DNA of 64,000 nucleotides, from positions 310,001-374,000 of the forward strand of contig DALYEP010000001.1 in assembly GCA_031972475.1 (NCBI GenBank), written 5' to 3'. The position numbers were made by a program, and so were the translations under genes. The DNA is from CAIQNR01 sp031972475 (lineage in GTDB: Bacteria; Babelota; Babeliae; Babelales; CAIQNR01). The notes under the pieces were generated by a model. That model ran no database searches, was not told the origin of the DNA, and was given only the letters and a program-made list of their open reading frames with translations. This document shows, piece by piece, positions 25,363-33,458 of the stretch. Numbering within the stretch: position 1 is the stretch's first letter; each line of letters begins with the position of its first letter.

Positions 25363-25846
25363 CACTATTTTTGACTATGTTTTTTCATTTAGATTTATTA
25401 ATTTTATCTGGATTATTACATGTTTTTGTTATGGAATTAAAAAATGGATTGTTCCGGATTTAAAGACTGCAATTATTGATAAAAAAAATAGTATTACAAT
25501 AATAAAACATTCAATTTCGCAAACACAATCTCAACAAAAAGACCTCTTAGACTCTATAGAATTGCAAGAATCTGTCGGCAAAGAACTTTTTTCTAAAATA
25601 ATGATTTGGAATGAGCATAATACAAAAAAAAATAAACTTTTAGAACAGAACCAAAGAACAATGCTTCACAACTATCAACATTATAGAATGACTCAATACA
25701 AGTCAGTTGAATTACTCTATGCTCAACGCTTAATACAACAAGATGTTTGGAATGTTACTATCGATCATCTCAAAAATATGTATAGCAATCAAAAAGATCA
25801 AGATAACTTTCTAAAACACGTTCTCAGTAAAAATCATGAGGAATAG
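25355..25846 (+). CDS. atpF: ATP synthase F0 subunit b-like (second copy)
   Basis: A 163-residue protein. The start MINTIFDYVF is set by AGGAAA upstream and overlaps the previous stop. One N-terminal membrane segment (FINFIWIITCFCYGI) is followed by a long helix with b-type spacing (KKWIVPDLKTAIIDKKNSI). This is the usual b position, before delta. Sequence is strongly diverged from model b subunits. Confidence 0.65.
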   Translation: MINTIFDYVFSFRFINFIWIITCFCYGIKKWIVPDLKTAIIDKKNSITIIKHSISQTQSQQKDLLDSIELQESVGKELFSKIMIWNEHNTKKNKLLEQNQRTMLHNYQHYRMTQYKSVELLYAQRLIQQDVWNVTIDHLKNMYSNQKDQDNFLKHVLSKNHEE

Positions 25847-25848
25847 TG

Positions 25849-26391
25849 ATGAATACCTTGCATACCAAGCTTTCTTTAAAATATACAAAAGCATTTATGA
25901 ATGTTTTTATGCAGGATATAAAAAAACAAGATATAGAATCGCTTACTCAATGCGCTCAATTTTTATCTAAAAAACAAGAACTTTTATTTTTCTTAAACAT
26001 ATCGTTAATCAATCAAACTGAAAAAGAACGCTATATAGATAATATATGCAACCAATTTAGCCTTTCTAATCCATATAAAAAATTATGCCTTCTTGTTGTA
26101 CAACACCAAAGATCAATTCTTCTTCCTATTATTTTCAATATGATTAAAGAATCCTATATGAAAATAAAAAAAGAATACGCTTTCACAGTAGCAACACCAA
26201 AAGAGCTTACAGAAGATCAAAAAAAAGATGTTTTATGTTTTTTGCAGGATAATCTTTCTGGTAATATTTCTTGTAAATATACTACCGATACAAGTCTTAT
26301 AGCAGGAATTCGCATATCTAATGGTTTTTTACTATGGGAAGATTCAATAAAAAAACGTCTAACAAAATTTAAAAATGCACTAAGTAATTAA
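25849..26391 (+). CDS. atpH: ATP synthase F1 subunit delta
   Basis: A 180-residue subunit that joins the peripheral stalk to the F1 head. The N-terminal helical domain starts SLKYTKAFMNVF. The C-terminal strand pattern AGIRISNGFLLWEDSIKKRLTKF matches the GGxxIxxxxxxxDxSixxxL signature. The ATG follows a GTG that also lies in frame; GAGGA, 6 bases before the ATG, decides for the ATG. It lies immediately upstream of atpA, as expected. Confidence 0.88.
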   Translation: MNTLHTKLSLKYTKAFMNVFMQDIKKQDIESLTQCAQFLSKKQELLFFLNISLINQTEKERYIDNICNQFSLSNPYKKLCLLVVQHQRSILLPIIFNMIKESYMKIKKEYAFTVATPKELTEDQKKDVLCFLQDNLSGNISCKYTTDTSLIAGIRISNGFLLWEDSIKKRLTKFKNALSN

Positions 26392-26398
26392 GGTTATT

Positions 26399-27919
26399 AT
26401 GGAAATAAAAAGTTCAGATCTTTTTTCATTATTTGAAAAATCATTAAGTGGTAAAACAGAAAAATCTCTGCAAGAAACAGGTGTTGTTGTTCAAATAGGT
26501 GATGGTATATGCCGAGTCCACGGGCTTGAAAATGCTGTATATAACGAATTAATAACATTTGAAGGCGGAAATAAAGGAATTGTTCTAGATCTAGAAGAAC
26601 AATACGTTTCAATTTTTTTACTTTATAACTCTATTCCTGTTATAGAGCTTGAAACTGTATACCGAACTGGAGAAGTTTTTAAAACACCTGTTGGCATGCA
26701 ACTTGCAGGACGTGTTATTAATATAATGGGAAAACCAATAGACGGTCTTGGAGAATTAATTATTGATGATCGTGCACAAGTAGAAGCATCAGCCCCAGGA
26801 GTTATAGAAAGAAGTCCTATTAATGAACCCCTGCAAACAGGAATTCTTGCTATAGATGCTTTAATACCAATAGGAAAAGGACAACGGGAACTTATTATTG
26901 GCAACCGAGGAACAGGTAAAACTGCTATAGCAATTGATACAATTTTACATCAAAAAGGTAAAAATGTTTTTTGCATTTTTGTCTCTATAGGACAACGTCA
27001 AGCAAATTTAGCTCGAATTATGAAACTTCTTATAGAAAATGGTGCTATGGAATACACCGTTATTGTAAGTGCTGATGCTAGTGATTCTGTACTATGCCAA
27101 TACCTTGCTCCATATGTAGGTTGCACTATTGGTGAATATTTTAGAAGCAAAGGACATGACGCTTTAATTGTATATGATGATTTAACCAATCATGCAATTG
27201 CTTACAGAGAAATGTCATTGCTATTGCGCAGACCATCTGGAAGAGAGGCTTTTCCTGGAGATGTTTTTTATCTACATTCAAGACTATTAGAACGTGCAGG
27301 TAAAATTTTAAATGGCGGTTCTTTAACAGCACTTCCTATTATTCAAGTCCAAGCAGATGACATTACTGCATATATTCCTACTAATTTAATTTCTATCACA
27401 GACGGTCAAATTTTTTTAGATGATCAAATGTTTAAAAGTGGAATAAGACCTGCAGTTAACATTGGATTATCAGTATCTCGTGTAGGAGGAGCTGCTCAAA
27501 CAAAAGCAATTAAAAAAATGGCAAAAACTCTGGGTCTTGAACTTGCTCAATATCGAGAACTTTTAGATTTTTCACAATTTGGCACTGATCTTGATCAGCA
27601 TTCTCAAAATCGTATTAACAAAGGACAACGAGCTGTAGAAATACTTAAACAACCTCAATATATGACCTATTCTTTAACAGAAGAAACTCTCATGCTTTTT
27701 GTTTTACAAGATGATGAAATTAATGATATAGAAACAACTTATATCCATACATTTGTTATGCAATTTATTAGTTATATTGAATCAGTATACTCAAAACTTT
27801 ATAACATAATTGGCGAAACCAAAGATGTTTCTCAAGAAAACCATCAAGAACTTAAACGAATACTTAAAGAATTTAAAACATTATTTGTACTACCTGATGG
27901 AAAAAAATGGATAATTTGA
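26399..27919 (+). CDS. atpA: ATP synthase F1 subunit alpha
   Basis: A 506-residue regulatory subunit of the alpha3beta3 head. The beta-barrel start has GDGICRVHGLENA. The P-loop is GNRGTGKT (usual GDRQTGKT). DALIVYDDLTNHAIAYREMS and LLLRRPSGREAFPGDVFYLHSRLLERA are strongly conserved, and the arginine-finger block SVSRVGGAAQTKAIKK is intact. AAGG lies before the ATG. It is the last gene of the cluster; gamma, beta and epsilon do not follow and must lie elsewhere. Confidence 0.96.
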   Translation: MEIKSSDLFSLFEKSLSGKTEKSLQETGVVVQIGDGICRVHGLENAVYNELITFEGGNKGIVLDLEEQYVSIFLLYNSIPVIELETVYRTGEVFKTPVGMQLAGRVINIMGKPIDGLGELIIDDRAQVEASAPGVIERSPINEPLQTGILAIDALIPIGKGQRELIIGNRGTGKTAIAIDTILHQKGKNVFCIFVSIGQRQANLARIMKLLIENGAMEYTVIVSADASDSVLCQYLAPYVGCTIGEYFRSKGHDALIVYDDLTNHAIAYREMSLLLRRPSGREAFPGDVFYLHSRLLERAGKILNGGSLTALPIIQVQADDITAYIPTNLISITDGQIFLDDQMFKSGIRPAVNIGLSVSRVGGAAQTKAIKKMAKTLGLELAQYRELLDFSQFGTDLDQHSQNRINKGQRAVEILKQPQYMTYSLTEETLMLFVLQDDEINDIETTYIHTFVMQFISYIESVYSKLYNIIGETKDVSQENHQELKRILKEFKTLFVLPDGKKWII

Positions 27920-27944
27920 AAATATTAACAAAAAAGCTTATAAT
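27916..27944 (+). promoter_or_regulatory. sigma-70 promoter for tRNA-Arg (TCT)
   Basis: TTGAAA and a perfect TATAAT are 17 bases apart. The -35 overlaps the atpA stop codon. The predicted start lies about 30 bases before the tRNA. Confidence 0.65.
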
Positions 27945-27951
27945 AGTTTTT

Positions 27952-27970
27952 ATTAAGTTAATTACTTAAT
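27952..27970 (+). terminator. weak stem-loop after atpA
   Basis: 7-bp arms ATTAAGT / ACTTAAT with a 5-base loop, then GTTTTT. It could end the atp transcript or fold in the leader of the tRNA. The stem is A+T only and so weak. Confidence 0.3.
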
Positions 27971-27982
27971 GTTTTTCAAAAT

Positions 27983-28059
27983 GTGCCCGTAGCTCAGTTG
28001 GATAGAGCGACGGACTTCTAATCCGTAGGTCATAGGTTCAATTCCTATCGGGCACACCA
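27983..28059 (+). tRNA. tRNA-Arg (TCT)
   Basis: Acceptor GTGCCCG pairs with CGGGCAC. The anticodon stem-loop ACGGA-CTTCTAA-TCCGT reads TCT, the T-loop is TTCAATT, and the CCA is encoded. It is closely similar to the second tRNA-Arg in the window. Confidence 0.96.
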
Positions 28060-28060
28060 T

Positions 28061-29698
28061 TTAATTACCTTTTAGATTTTCAATCTGCTCTTGATAATTT
28101 GCTTTAATACATTCGAGTTGTTCAACTTTTTCTTGATTACGCTCAAGCTTAGCTTTTTCTATTTCTAGTTCAACCCAATTAAAATTAACTTTTAATTTAT
28201 CTAAATTATCATATTGCAATACTGCAAATAAATTAGATAACAAGCTTCGTTCACTTTTATCTTGATTTCCTTTTAAATCATTAAACGATCTCTTTTTAAG
28301 CTCCTCAGCATTAACATTAGAAGGATATTGACACTGAAATTGATCCGAATAAACTCTTGCATTAATATACGCTTGCTCTTCTAGCATAGAATTAAGATGA
28401 AGTAACTTTGTATAAAGATTATTTTTAAGTTTATCATTTTTATCAATATAAGAAGTAATATTATGATAAAATTCATTAGAATACATTCTTGGATTAATAT
28501 ACGCTTGGTCTTCTAGTATAGAATTAAGATGAAGTAATTTTATATAAAGATTATTTTTAAGTTTATTATTTAATAATTGCATTTCAATATGTAATTTTTT
28601 TTGAATTGCTAAAAGCATAGTCATCTTATGATCATTAACTGCTTGAAATTCATTTTTAGTATCATTATCAGAACGCAAATTTTTTATATACGCTTCATGT
28701 TCTTGTTGATCTTGGAGCAATTCTTGCTTAGTTGTTTTGCTAAATTTAAATTGATTTAAATCATCTTTTGTAAATTCTTTTTGTTTTAAAATCATATCAT
28801 TATAAGAAAAATTAGCTTTAAACTGATCTTCTTGCTTTTGTGCTTCTTTAGCAAATTCTTCAACTTGTTTTTTATTTAAATAACCTTTACTTGAAGTATA
28901 ATTATCATGATATTGTTCAGCTAGTTTATTAATAGCTTCAGCAGAACCCATATACTCTAAAGCCCCTAGATCAGCACTATATTCTATATAGTTTGAAAAT
29001 GATTTATATTGTATTAATTTATTATTATCAAAAGAAAAATCATTATAATAAAGATTATCATAAAATTCTCCATATATATCTTCGTCATTTGCGTGAACAC
29101 GAGTTGCAATATGATAAAATCCATGATCTACTGGGAGAGCACGACGTATAATATGATAAAGTTCATGATCTACGTGATCACCATGTATAATATGATGAAG
29201 TTCATGTAATGCTACTTTACAATTGTAAATAAAAGATAATTCTTTGAGCCTAGATTCTTTAAGCCATACTGTATTAAAATATGCAGAACCTAGTACGTAG
29301 TCTCTAGTTCTCTCAACATATAATTTAATTTTTTCCATATTATATAATTGACTTTTCCCCATAAAAGAAAGAGATCTCTTCATCAATAATTGGAAAAATG
29401 CAGAAGGACAAACGGCAACATTTTTTTCGATATGAATTTTTTCATCATTTTTATATGTTTCTTTAGTCGAATCAAAACGAGAAATCACTGATTTTACCCG
29501 TCTCTTATCATTTAGAGTCTTTTCTTTTTCTGTGGCAAAATTAAATTTAAAATATTTAATAGGATCTTCTGGAATACTTCTTAAATAAGAGAAATTAGAA
29601 GATTTACTATTTTTAGAACATTCTAAAAATGGACTTTTTATAGGATCTTTATAATCACTACAAATAGAAAATAATAAAAATAGTTTATTAAATATCAT
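28061..29698 (-). CDS. zincin metallopeptidase-like protein with repeated HExxH motif
   Basis: A 545-residue protein. Residues 165-169 (HELHH) form an HExxH zinc motif, and IEYSADLGALEYMG (E239) supplies the E-x3-D block seen downstream of the zinc site in M48-type gluzincins. Directly after the first motif a second HExxH (H178-E179-L-Y-H182) and a third, broken copy (H192-G-F-Y-H196) follow in near-tandem. The N-terminus has a short hydrophobic segment (MIFNKLFLLFSICS) that may be a signal peptide. The C-terminal ~250 residues are coiled-coil-like, with two 32-residue repeats (379-410, 423-454). It looks like an exported protease or a protease-derived protein. It ends one base after tRNA-Arg. 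Confidence 0.6.
   Translation of the reverse strand: MIFNKLFLLFSICSDYKDPIKSPFLECSKNSKSSNFSYLRSIPEDPIKYFKFNFATEKEKTLNDKRRVKSVISRFDSTKETYKNDEKIHIEKNVAVCPSAFFQLLMKRSLSFMGKSQLYNMEKIKLYVERTRDYVLGSAYFNTVWLKESRLKELSFIYNCKVALHELHHIIHGDHVDHELYHIIRRALPVDHGFYHIATRVHANDEDIYGEFYDNLYYNDFSFDNNKLIQYKSFSNYIEYSADLGALEYMGSAEAINKLAEQYHDNYTSSKGYLNKKQVEEFAKEAQKQEDQFKANFSYNDMILKQKEFTKDDLNQFKFSKTTKQELLQDQQEHEAYIKNLRSDNDTKNEFQAVNDHKMTMLLAIQKKLHIEMQLLNNKLKNNLYIKLLHLNSILEDQAYINPRMYSNEFYHNITSYIDKNDKLKNNLYTKLLHLNSMLEEQAYINARVYSDQFQCQYPSNVNAEELKKRSFNDLKGNQDKSERSLLSNLFAVLQYDNLDKLKVNFNWVELEIEKAKLERNQEKVEQLECIKANYQEQIENLKGN
28337..28564 (-). repeat. two 32-residue coding repeats
   Basis: Residues 379-410 and 423-454 of the zincin-like protein match along KLKNNLYxKLLHLNSxLExQ and the following AYIN-x-R-x-YS block. 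The offset is 44 residues (132 bases). It is a recent internal duplication in the coiled-coil tail. Confidence 0.8.
29099..29206 (-). repeat. tandem duplication of the HExxH-coding segment
   Basis: Three imperfect units of about 39-42 bases encode HELHHIIHGDHVD, HELYHIIRRALPVD and HGFYHIATRVHAND. The GTAGATCATG and TTTATCATATT stretches recur at DNA level, so the protein repeat arose by local duplication. Confidence 0.75.
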
Positions 29699-29718
29699 AA
29701 TTATAACCTCTATTTTAC

Positions 29719-29753
29719 AAAAAAAAAGGCAATCTAATAAATTAGATTAAGCC
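29719..29753 (-). terminator. Rho-independent terminator after murE
   Basis: Read on the minus strand, GGC-(AA)-ATCTAAT style arms (AATCTAAT / ATTAGATT closed by GGC/GCC with a 2-base bulge) are followed by nine T. It lies just past the murE stop. Confidence 0.75.
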
Positions 29754-29786
29754 AAATTTATTATGATTTTAAAAAAATGAGCTTAA

Positions 29787-31214
29787 TTATTTTACAAATG
29801 ACTGCAAAATTTCTTTTTCACTAAAATAGGCTTTTGTAGTACCAACAATTTGATATTCATCAGGTCCTTTTCCAAGAAGCATAATAATTGAATTATTTTT
29901 TGAATAGTTATACGCAATTTCTATAGCGCGAGCTCTATCAAGTTCAATCAATACCTTATCTTTTTGAGAAATACCATCCATAAGGTCTTCAATTATTTTT
30001 TTTGGATCTTCTTGTCGAGGATTATCTGTTGTAAGAATAACAAGATCACTATATTCAGATGCAATTCTTCCCATTTCTGGACGTTTTACAGAATCCTTGC
30101 CTCCACCTGCACCAAAAACAACAATTAAATGATCTGTCCATTCACGGACAACAGATAGCAAACTTCTAAATGATCCTGGAGTATGAGCATAATCAATATA
30201 AGCCTGAGCACCATTAGGCAAGTTATACTCTTCTAATCTTCCAGGTATTTTTGGAAATTGAATAGTAGTGCTTAAAAATTGATTTAAAGAAAAACCCAAC
30301 TGCATTAAAGCAATACAAGCTCCTGCTAAATTATATGCATTAAAGATCCCTGGAATACCCTGATACTTAATATCATAACTATTAGAATCAACCATTATAG
30401 TTATTTTATTTTGGATATAATGCACATAAGCAGAACAATCAAAATCTTTTTTTAAAGAAAACCCAACAGATTTATTTAGTTCTTTTAAGATTCTTTGGCC
30501 ATATACATTATCTGCATTAACAATCACATAACCATCATTTTTCAAATGACTTATTATTTTGTATTTTGCTTGAAAATAATCTTCTATATCAGGATACAAT
30601 TCAGCATGTTCTCGTTCTAAATTAGTAAAAATAAGAGCATCTAACTGGATATCATCAATTCTATTAAAGGTTGTAGCCTGTGCAGCGATCTCCATAACAA
30701 CATACTCTACATCATGTTGAACACAGAGTGAAAAAAATTGATGCAAATAATCTGGCTGTGCAGTAGTAAGAGGAGCTTTAAGTTCAAATCCATTAATTGC
30801 ATTAGAGACAGTGCTTAATCGAGCAACATTTTTACCTATTTTTTTTAAAAGCTTTTCTAAAATATATACTGATGTTGTTTTACCTTTAGTTCCAGTAATA
30901 CCAATAATTTTTAATTTCTTTGCAGAATAATTTGCCATCTGATCGCTTAATTCCGCCAAAGCTTTACGAGAATTTTCTACACGAGTAAGCGGTATTTCAT
31001 GAACAGTAAGCAATAAAAGAATATCTTGAGGAACAAAAGCATCTTTTTGAATAACTATACGAGATGCACCCTTTGCTATTGCTTGAGGAATATACAAAAC
31101 ACCATCATAATGCTGACCACAAATGGCAACAAATATAGTTCCCTGACCAACATTATCTGTATGTGCAGCTACAGGAAAAATAGATGGCATACTTATTTTT
31201 TGAGATAAATTCAT
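29787..31214 (-). CDS. murE: UDP-N-acetylmuramyl-tripeptide synthetase MurE
   Basis: Adds the third amino acid to UDP-MurNAc-L-Ala-D-Glu in peptidoglycan synthesis. The ATP motif is GITGTKGKTTSV. The KAPLTTAQP and TNLEREHAELYPDIEDYFQAK blocks follow. GRLE, AYIDYAHTPGS and FGAGGGKDSVKRPEMG are typical. DNPRQEDP is the signature of meso-diaminopimelate-specific enzymes, so the wall is probably DAP type. Length is 475 aa. The expected neighbour murF is not present; the upstream gene, 12 bases away, is a symporter on the same strand. Confidence 0.94.
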   Translation of the reverse strand: MNLSQKISMPSIFPVAAHTDNVGQGTIFVAICGQHYDGVLYIPQAIAKGASRIVIQKDAFVPQDILLLLTVHEIPLTRVENSRKALAELSDQMANYSAKKLKIIGITGTKGKTTSVYILEKLLKKIGKNVARLSTVSNAINGFELKAPLTTAQPDYLHQFFSLCVQHDVEYVVMEIAAQATTFNRIDDIQLDALIFTNLEREHAELYPDIEDYFQAKYKIISHLKNDGYVIVNADNVYGQRILKELNKSVGFSLKKDFDCSAYVHYIQNKITIMVDSNSYDIKYQGIPGIFNAYNLAGACIALMQLGFSLNQFLSTTIQFPKIPGRLEEYNLPNGAQAYIDYAHTPGSFRSLLSVVREWTDHLIVVFGAGGGKDSVKRPEMGRIASEYSDLVILTTDNPRQEDPKKIIEDLMDGISQKDKVLIELDRARAIEIAYNYSKNNSIIMLLGKGPDEYQIVGTTKAYFSEKEILQSFVK

Positions 31215-31226
31215 ACATTAAAATTT

Positions 31227-32597
31227 TTATTTTTTAAAAATATGCTTACGCATATACGGTATAAAATACAACATAGCAAGCAAATTAACTATTAAAAGAG
31301 CTGCAATTACTATACTAATTAATGTCCATAATTCGCTAATATCGGCTATCGCTCCCAAAAATGAACCTGCTACAAAAATTATTGGAAATAATCCCATACC
31401 TCTACCACCAGTTACATACGTCCAAGATTGAAAACCTATATAACAATAAGGAACAATAACACCAATTCCAAATGGCAAAGTTAAACCAGTTAAAATCCAA
31501 CCACCATAATAACCAAAAACAGATTGATATGCTTCAATAACCATTGGAGCTCCAGTTTCACCAGACATCCAAGCTCCACTTGCAATCAATGCAATTGCTA
31601 CCATAGTCATCGCAATATTATTACTAATAAATGTACTTAACATACTTGAAGATGCATCATTAATCGGCTCTTTAGAACCTGTACTTCCATACAATACAGA
31701 AGCCGTCCCTAGGCCAGCTTCACTCGCATTAACAGTAGCATATGCTGCATGATAAAAAACTTGTTGAAGAGTTAAGCCCATTGCAGCGCCGCCCATTGCT
31801 TTAGGAGTAAATGCATTATTCATAATAACACTAAGAGCTGAAGGAATATGTGACCAATAATACGCAAGCACAATTAAAATAGTTAAAAAGAAGAGACCTA
31901 CTTTAAGAGGAACAACTTTTTCTATAACTTTTACTATTCGCTTTGTTCCTCCAAGAAGAATATACATAGAAAAAGATGCCAAAATAAAACCAAGCACAAG
32001 CTTAACTATAGAAATATCTCCATACAAATACCAATCAGAAGGAATCATCTTATTAAATGAAGTACTAATAGTATTACACTGCATAGCATTACCGCCCGTT
32101 AAACTAAAAAACAGACAAGCAATACCATATAAATAAGTCAAAATCATTCCACCAGGTAATTTTTCTATATATAAAAAAGGACCACCTAATTTATTTTTGT
32201 CTTTATTTTCTAATGCAAATGAAACGGCCAAAAAAACCTCTGCAAATCTAATTGCCATACATAGCAATCCAACCACAAACATCCAAAAAACAACTCCTGG
32301 TCCACCGGCAAAAAGAGCTACCGCCGTTCCAGAAAGACATCCATTTCCAATACTTATACTTAATGTATTTAAAAAAGCCTGAAAAGATGACATATCACCC
32401 GATTTTGAATCTGTTGTTTTTTTAGGAAAAAAAACGAGCTGACAACTTTTTATAAAAGTTCTAAATTGAATAAAATTCAAAGCAATTGTAATAATACAAG
32501 CAACCGTAATAAAAAAAATAATAAACGGTAAACTCCATATTATATCTTTAACTGTATGAATAACATGTTGAAACTTATAGATCCAATAAGCGATCAT
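31227..32597 (-). CDS. sodium:amino-acid (alanine/glycine) symporter, AGCS family
   Basis: A 456-residue inner-membrane transporter with about eleven helices. The AGCS blocks IGNGCLSGTAVALFAGGPGVVFWM and NASEAGLGTASVLYGSTGS are intact, the latter lining the substrate and sodium site; GGPFLYIEKL is also typical. AAGGAAA precedes the ATG. It probably shares a transcript with murE. Alanine, or D-alanine, import next to a wall enzyme is plausible, but substrate identity is an inference. Confidence 0.92.
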   Translation of the reverse strand: MIAYWIYKFQHVIHTVKDIIWSLPFIIFFITVACIITIALNFIQFRTFIKSCQLVFFPKKTTDSKSGDMSSFQAFLNTLSISIGNGCLSGTAVALFAGGPGVVFWMFVVGLLCMAIRFAEVFLAVSFALENKDKNKLGGPFLYIEKLPGGMILTYLYGIACLFFSLTGGNAMQCNTISTSFNKMIPSDWYLYGDISIVKLVLGFILASFSMYILLGGTKRIVKVIEKVVPLKVGLFFLTILIVLAYYWSHIPSALSVIMNNAFTPKAMGGAAMGLTLQQVFYHAAYATVNASEAGLGTASVLYGSTGSKEPINDASSSMLSTFISNNIAMTMVAIALIASGAWMSGETGAPMVIEAYQSVFGYYGGWILTGLTLPFGIGVIVPYCYIGFQSWTYVTGGRGMGLFPIIFVAGSFLGAIADISELWTLISIVIAALLIVNLLAMLYFIPYMRKHIFKK

Positions 32598-32743
32598 CGT
32601 AGTTTCCTTTCGTAGAACATTAACACAGAACTATAATTTAAAAATCGAGTATACAAGACTATTTAATGAATGTCTTTACAATTTTAATATGATATAATCA
32701 AATAATAATGAAAATATAAGCTCCTACTATAAAAGGAAATTTG

Positions 32744-33169
32744 ATGAAAATTATCGCTTTAGATCTTGGAGATCAATGGGTAGGGACTGCAATTACAGAT
32801 GCATCAAGAATATTAGCAAGACCTCTTAAAACAGTACCACTTAAAGAATTATATACTTTTTTAAAAGAATTATTTTCCAATGAATCAATTTCTACCATTG
32901 TTGTAGGATACCCTCAAACACTTCGCGGAACTGAAAGCGAACAAACAAAAAAAATACTTAGCCTTAAAAAAGAACTCGAATTAGAATTTTTTGATAAAAA
33001 ATGGGAACTCTATGATGAAAGACTTACCAGTAAACAAGCTCAAGGATTAGGTAAAAAAGGCGAAAAATTAGAAATTCATTCAAAAGCAGCCGCACTTATC
33101 TTAGAAGGATATTTAATGAGGCTACAATTTCAAAATGATTTAAATAAAATAGATCCTGAAGTGTTTTAA
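32744..33169 (+). CDS. ruvX: RuvX/YqgF-family putative Holliday junction resolvase / pre-16S rRNA nuclease
   Basis: An RNase H-like fold protein of 141 aa, linked in E. coli to pre-16S rRNA 5' processing. The first motif is ALDLGDQWVGTAITD with the catalytic Asp. IVVGYPQTLRGTESEQ and LYDERLTSKQA carry the Glu motif. In the last motif (HSKAAALILEGYL) the usual Asp of the VDxxAAxxIL pattern is replaced by His, which could weaken activity. The ATG is selected over an earlier TTG because AAGGA lies 6 bases before it. It is divergent from the symporter gene. Confidence 0.88.
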   Translation: MKIIALDLGDQWVGTAITDASRILARPLKTVPLKELYTFLKELFSNESISTIVVGYPQTLRGTESEQTKKILSLKKELELEFFDKKWELYDERLTSKQAQGLGKKGEKLEIHSKAAALILEGYLMRLQFQNDLNKIDPEVF

Positions 33170-33211
33170 TATTTGTATTTTTTAAAGAAAATTTTATTAT
33201 TTTATAAATTC

Positions 33212-33241
33212 TTGAATTAATTTATAAACAATTCTTATATC
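33212..33241 (+). promoter_or_regulatory. candidate promoter for tRNA-Arg (CCT)
   Basis: TTGAAT followed after 17-18 bases by TTATAT/TATATC, 9 bases before the tRNA. It resembles the promoter of the other tRNA-Arg. Confidence 0.4.
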
Positions 33242-33249
33242 ATCTATAA

Positions 33250-33326
33250 GTGCCCATAGCTCAGTTGGATAGAGCGACAGATTCCTAATCTGTAGGCCAC
33301 AGGTTCAATTCCTGTTGGGCACACCA
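33250..33326 (+). tRNA. tRNA-Arg (CCT)
   Basis: Acceptor GTGCCCA pairs with TGGGCAC. The anticodon stem-loop ACAGA-TTCCTAA-TCTGT reads CCT, and the CCA is encoded. It has the same length and backbone as tRNA-Arg (TCT) 5 kb upstream, so the two are probably paralogous copies with a shifted anticodon. Confidence 0.96.
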
Positions 33327-33458
33327 TTCTTTTATAAAAAATTAATATTAAAAATAATCATTCTAAAAATTTTCATTTAAACCACACTCAAAAAGAGACA
33401 GGTTTACAGATCTTTACTTTTAAGGCAGACTACCGATCTTAATAGTAAGGAGAAAATT

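Noticed and set aside
27983..33326. The two similar tRNA-Arg genes as attachment sites flanking an inserted island
   Set aside because: The tRNAs are complete and differ in anticodon and stems; the genes between them include murE and ruvX, and no integrase is present.
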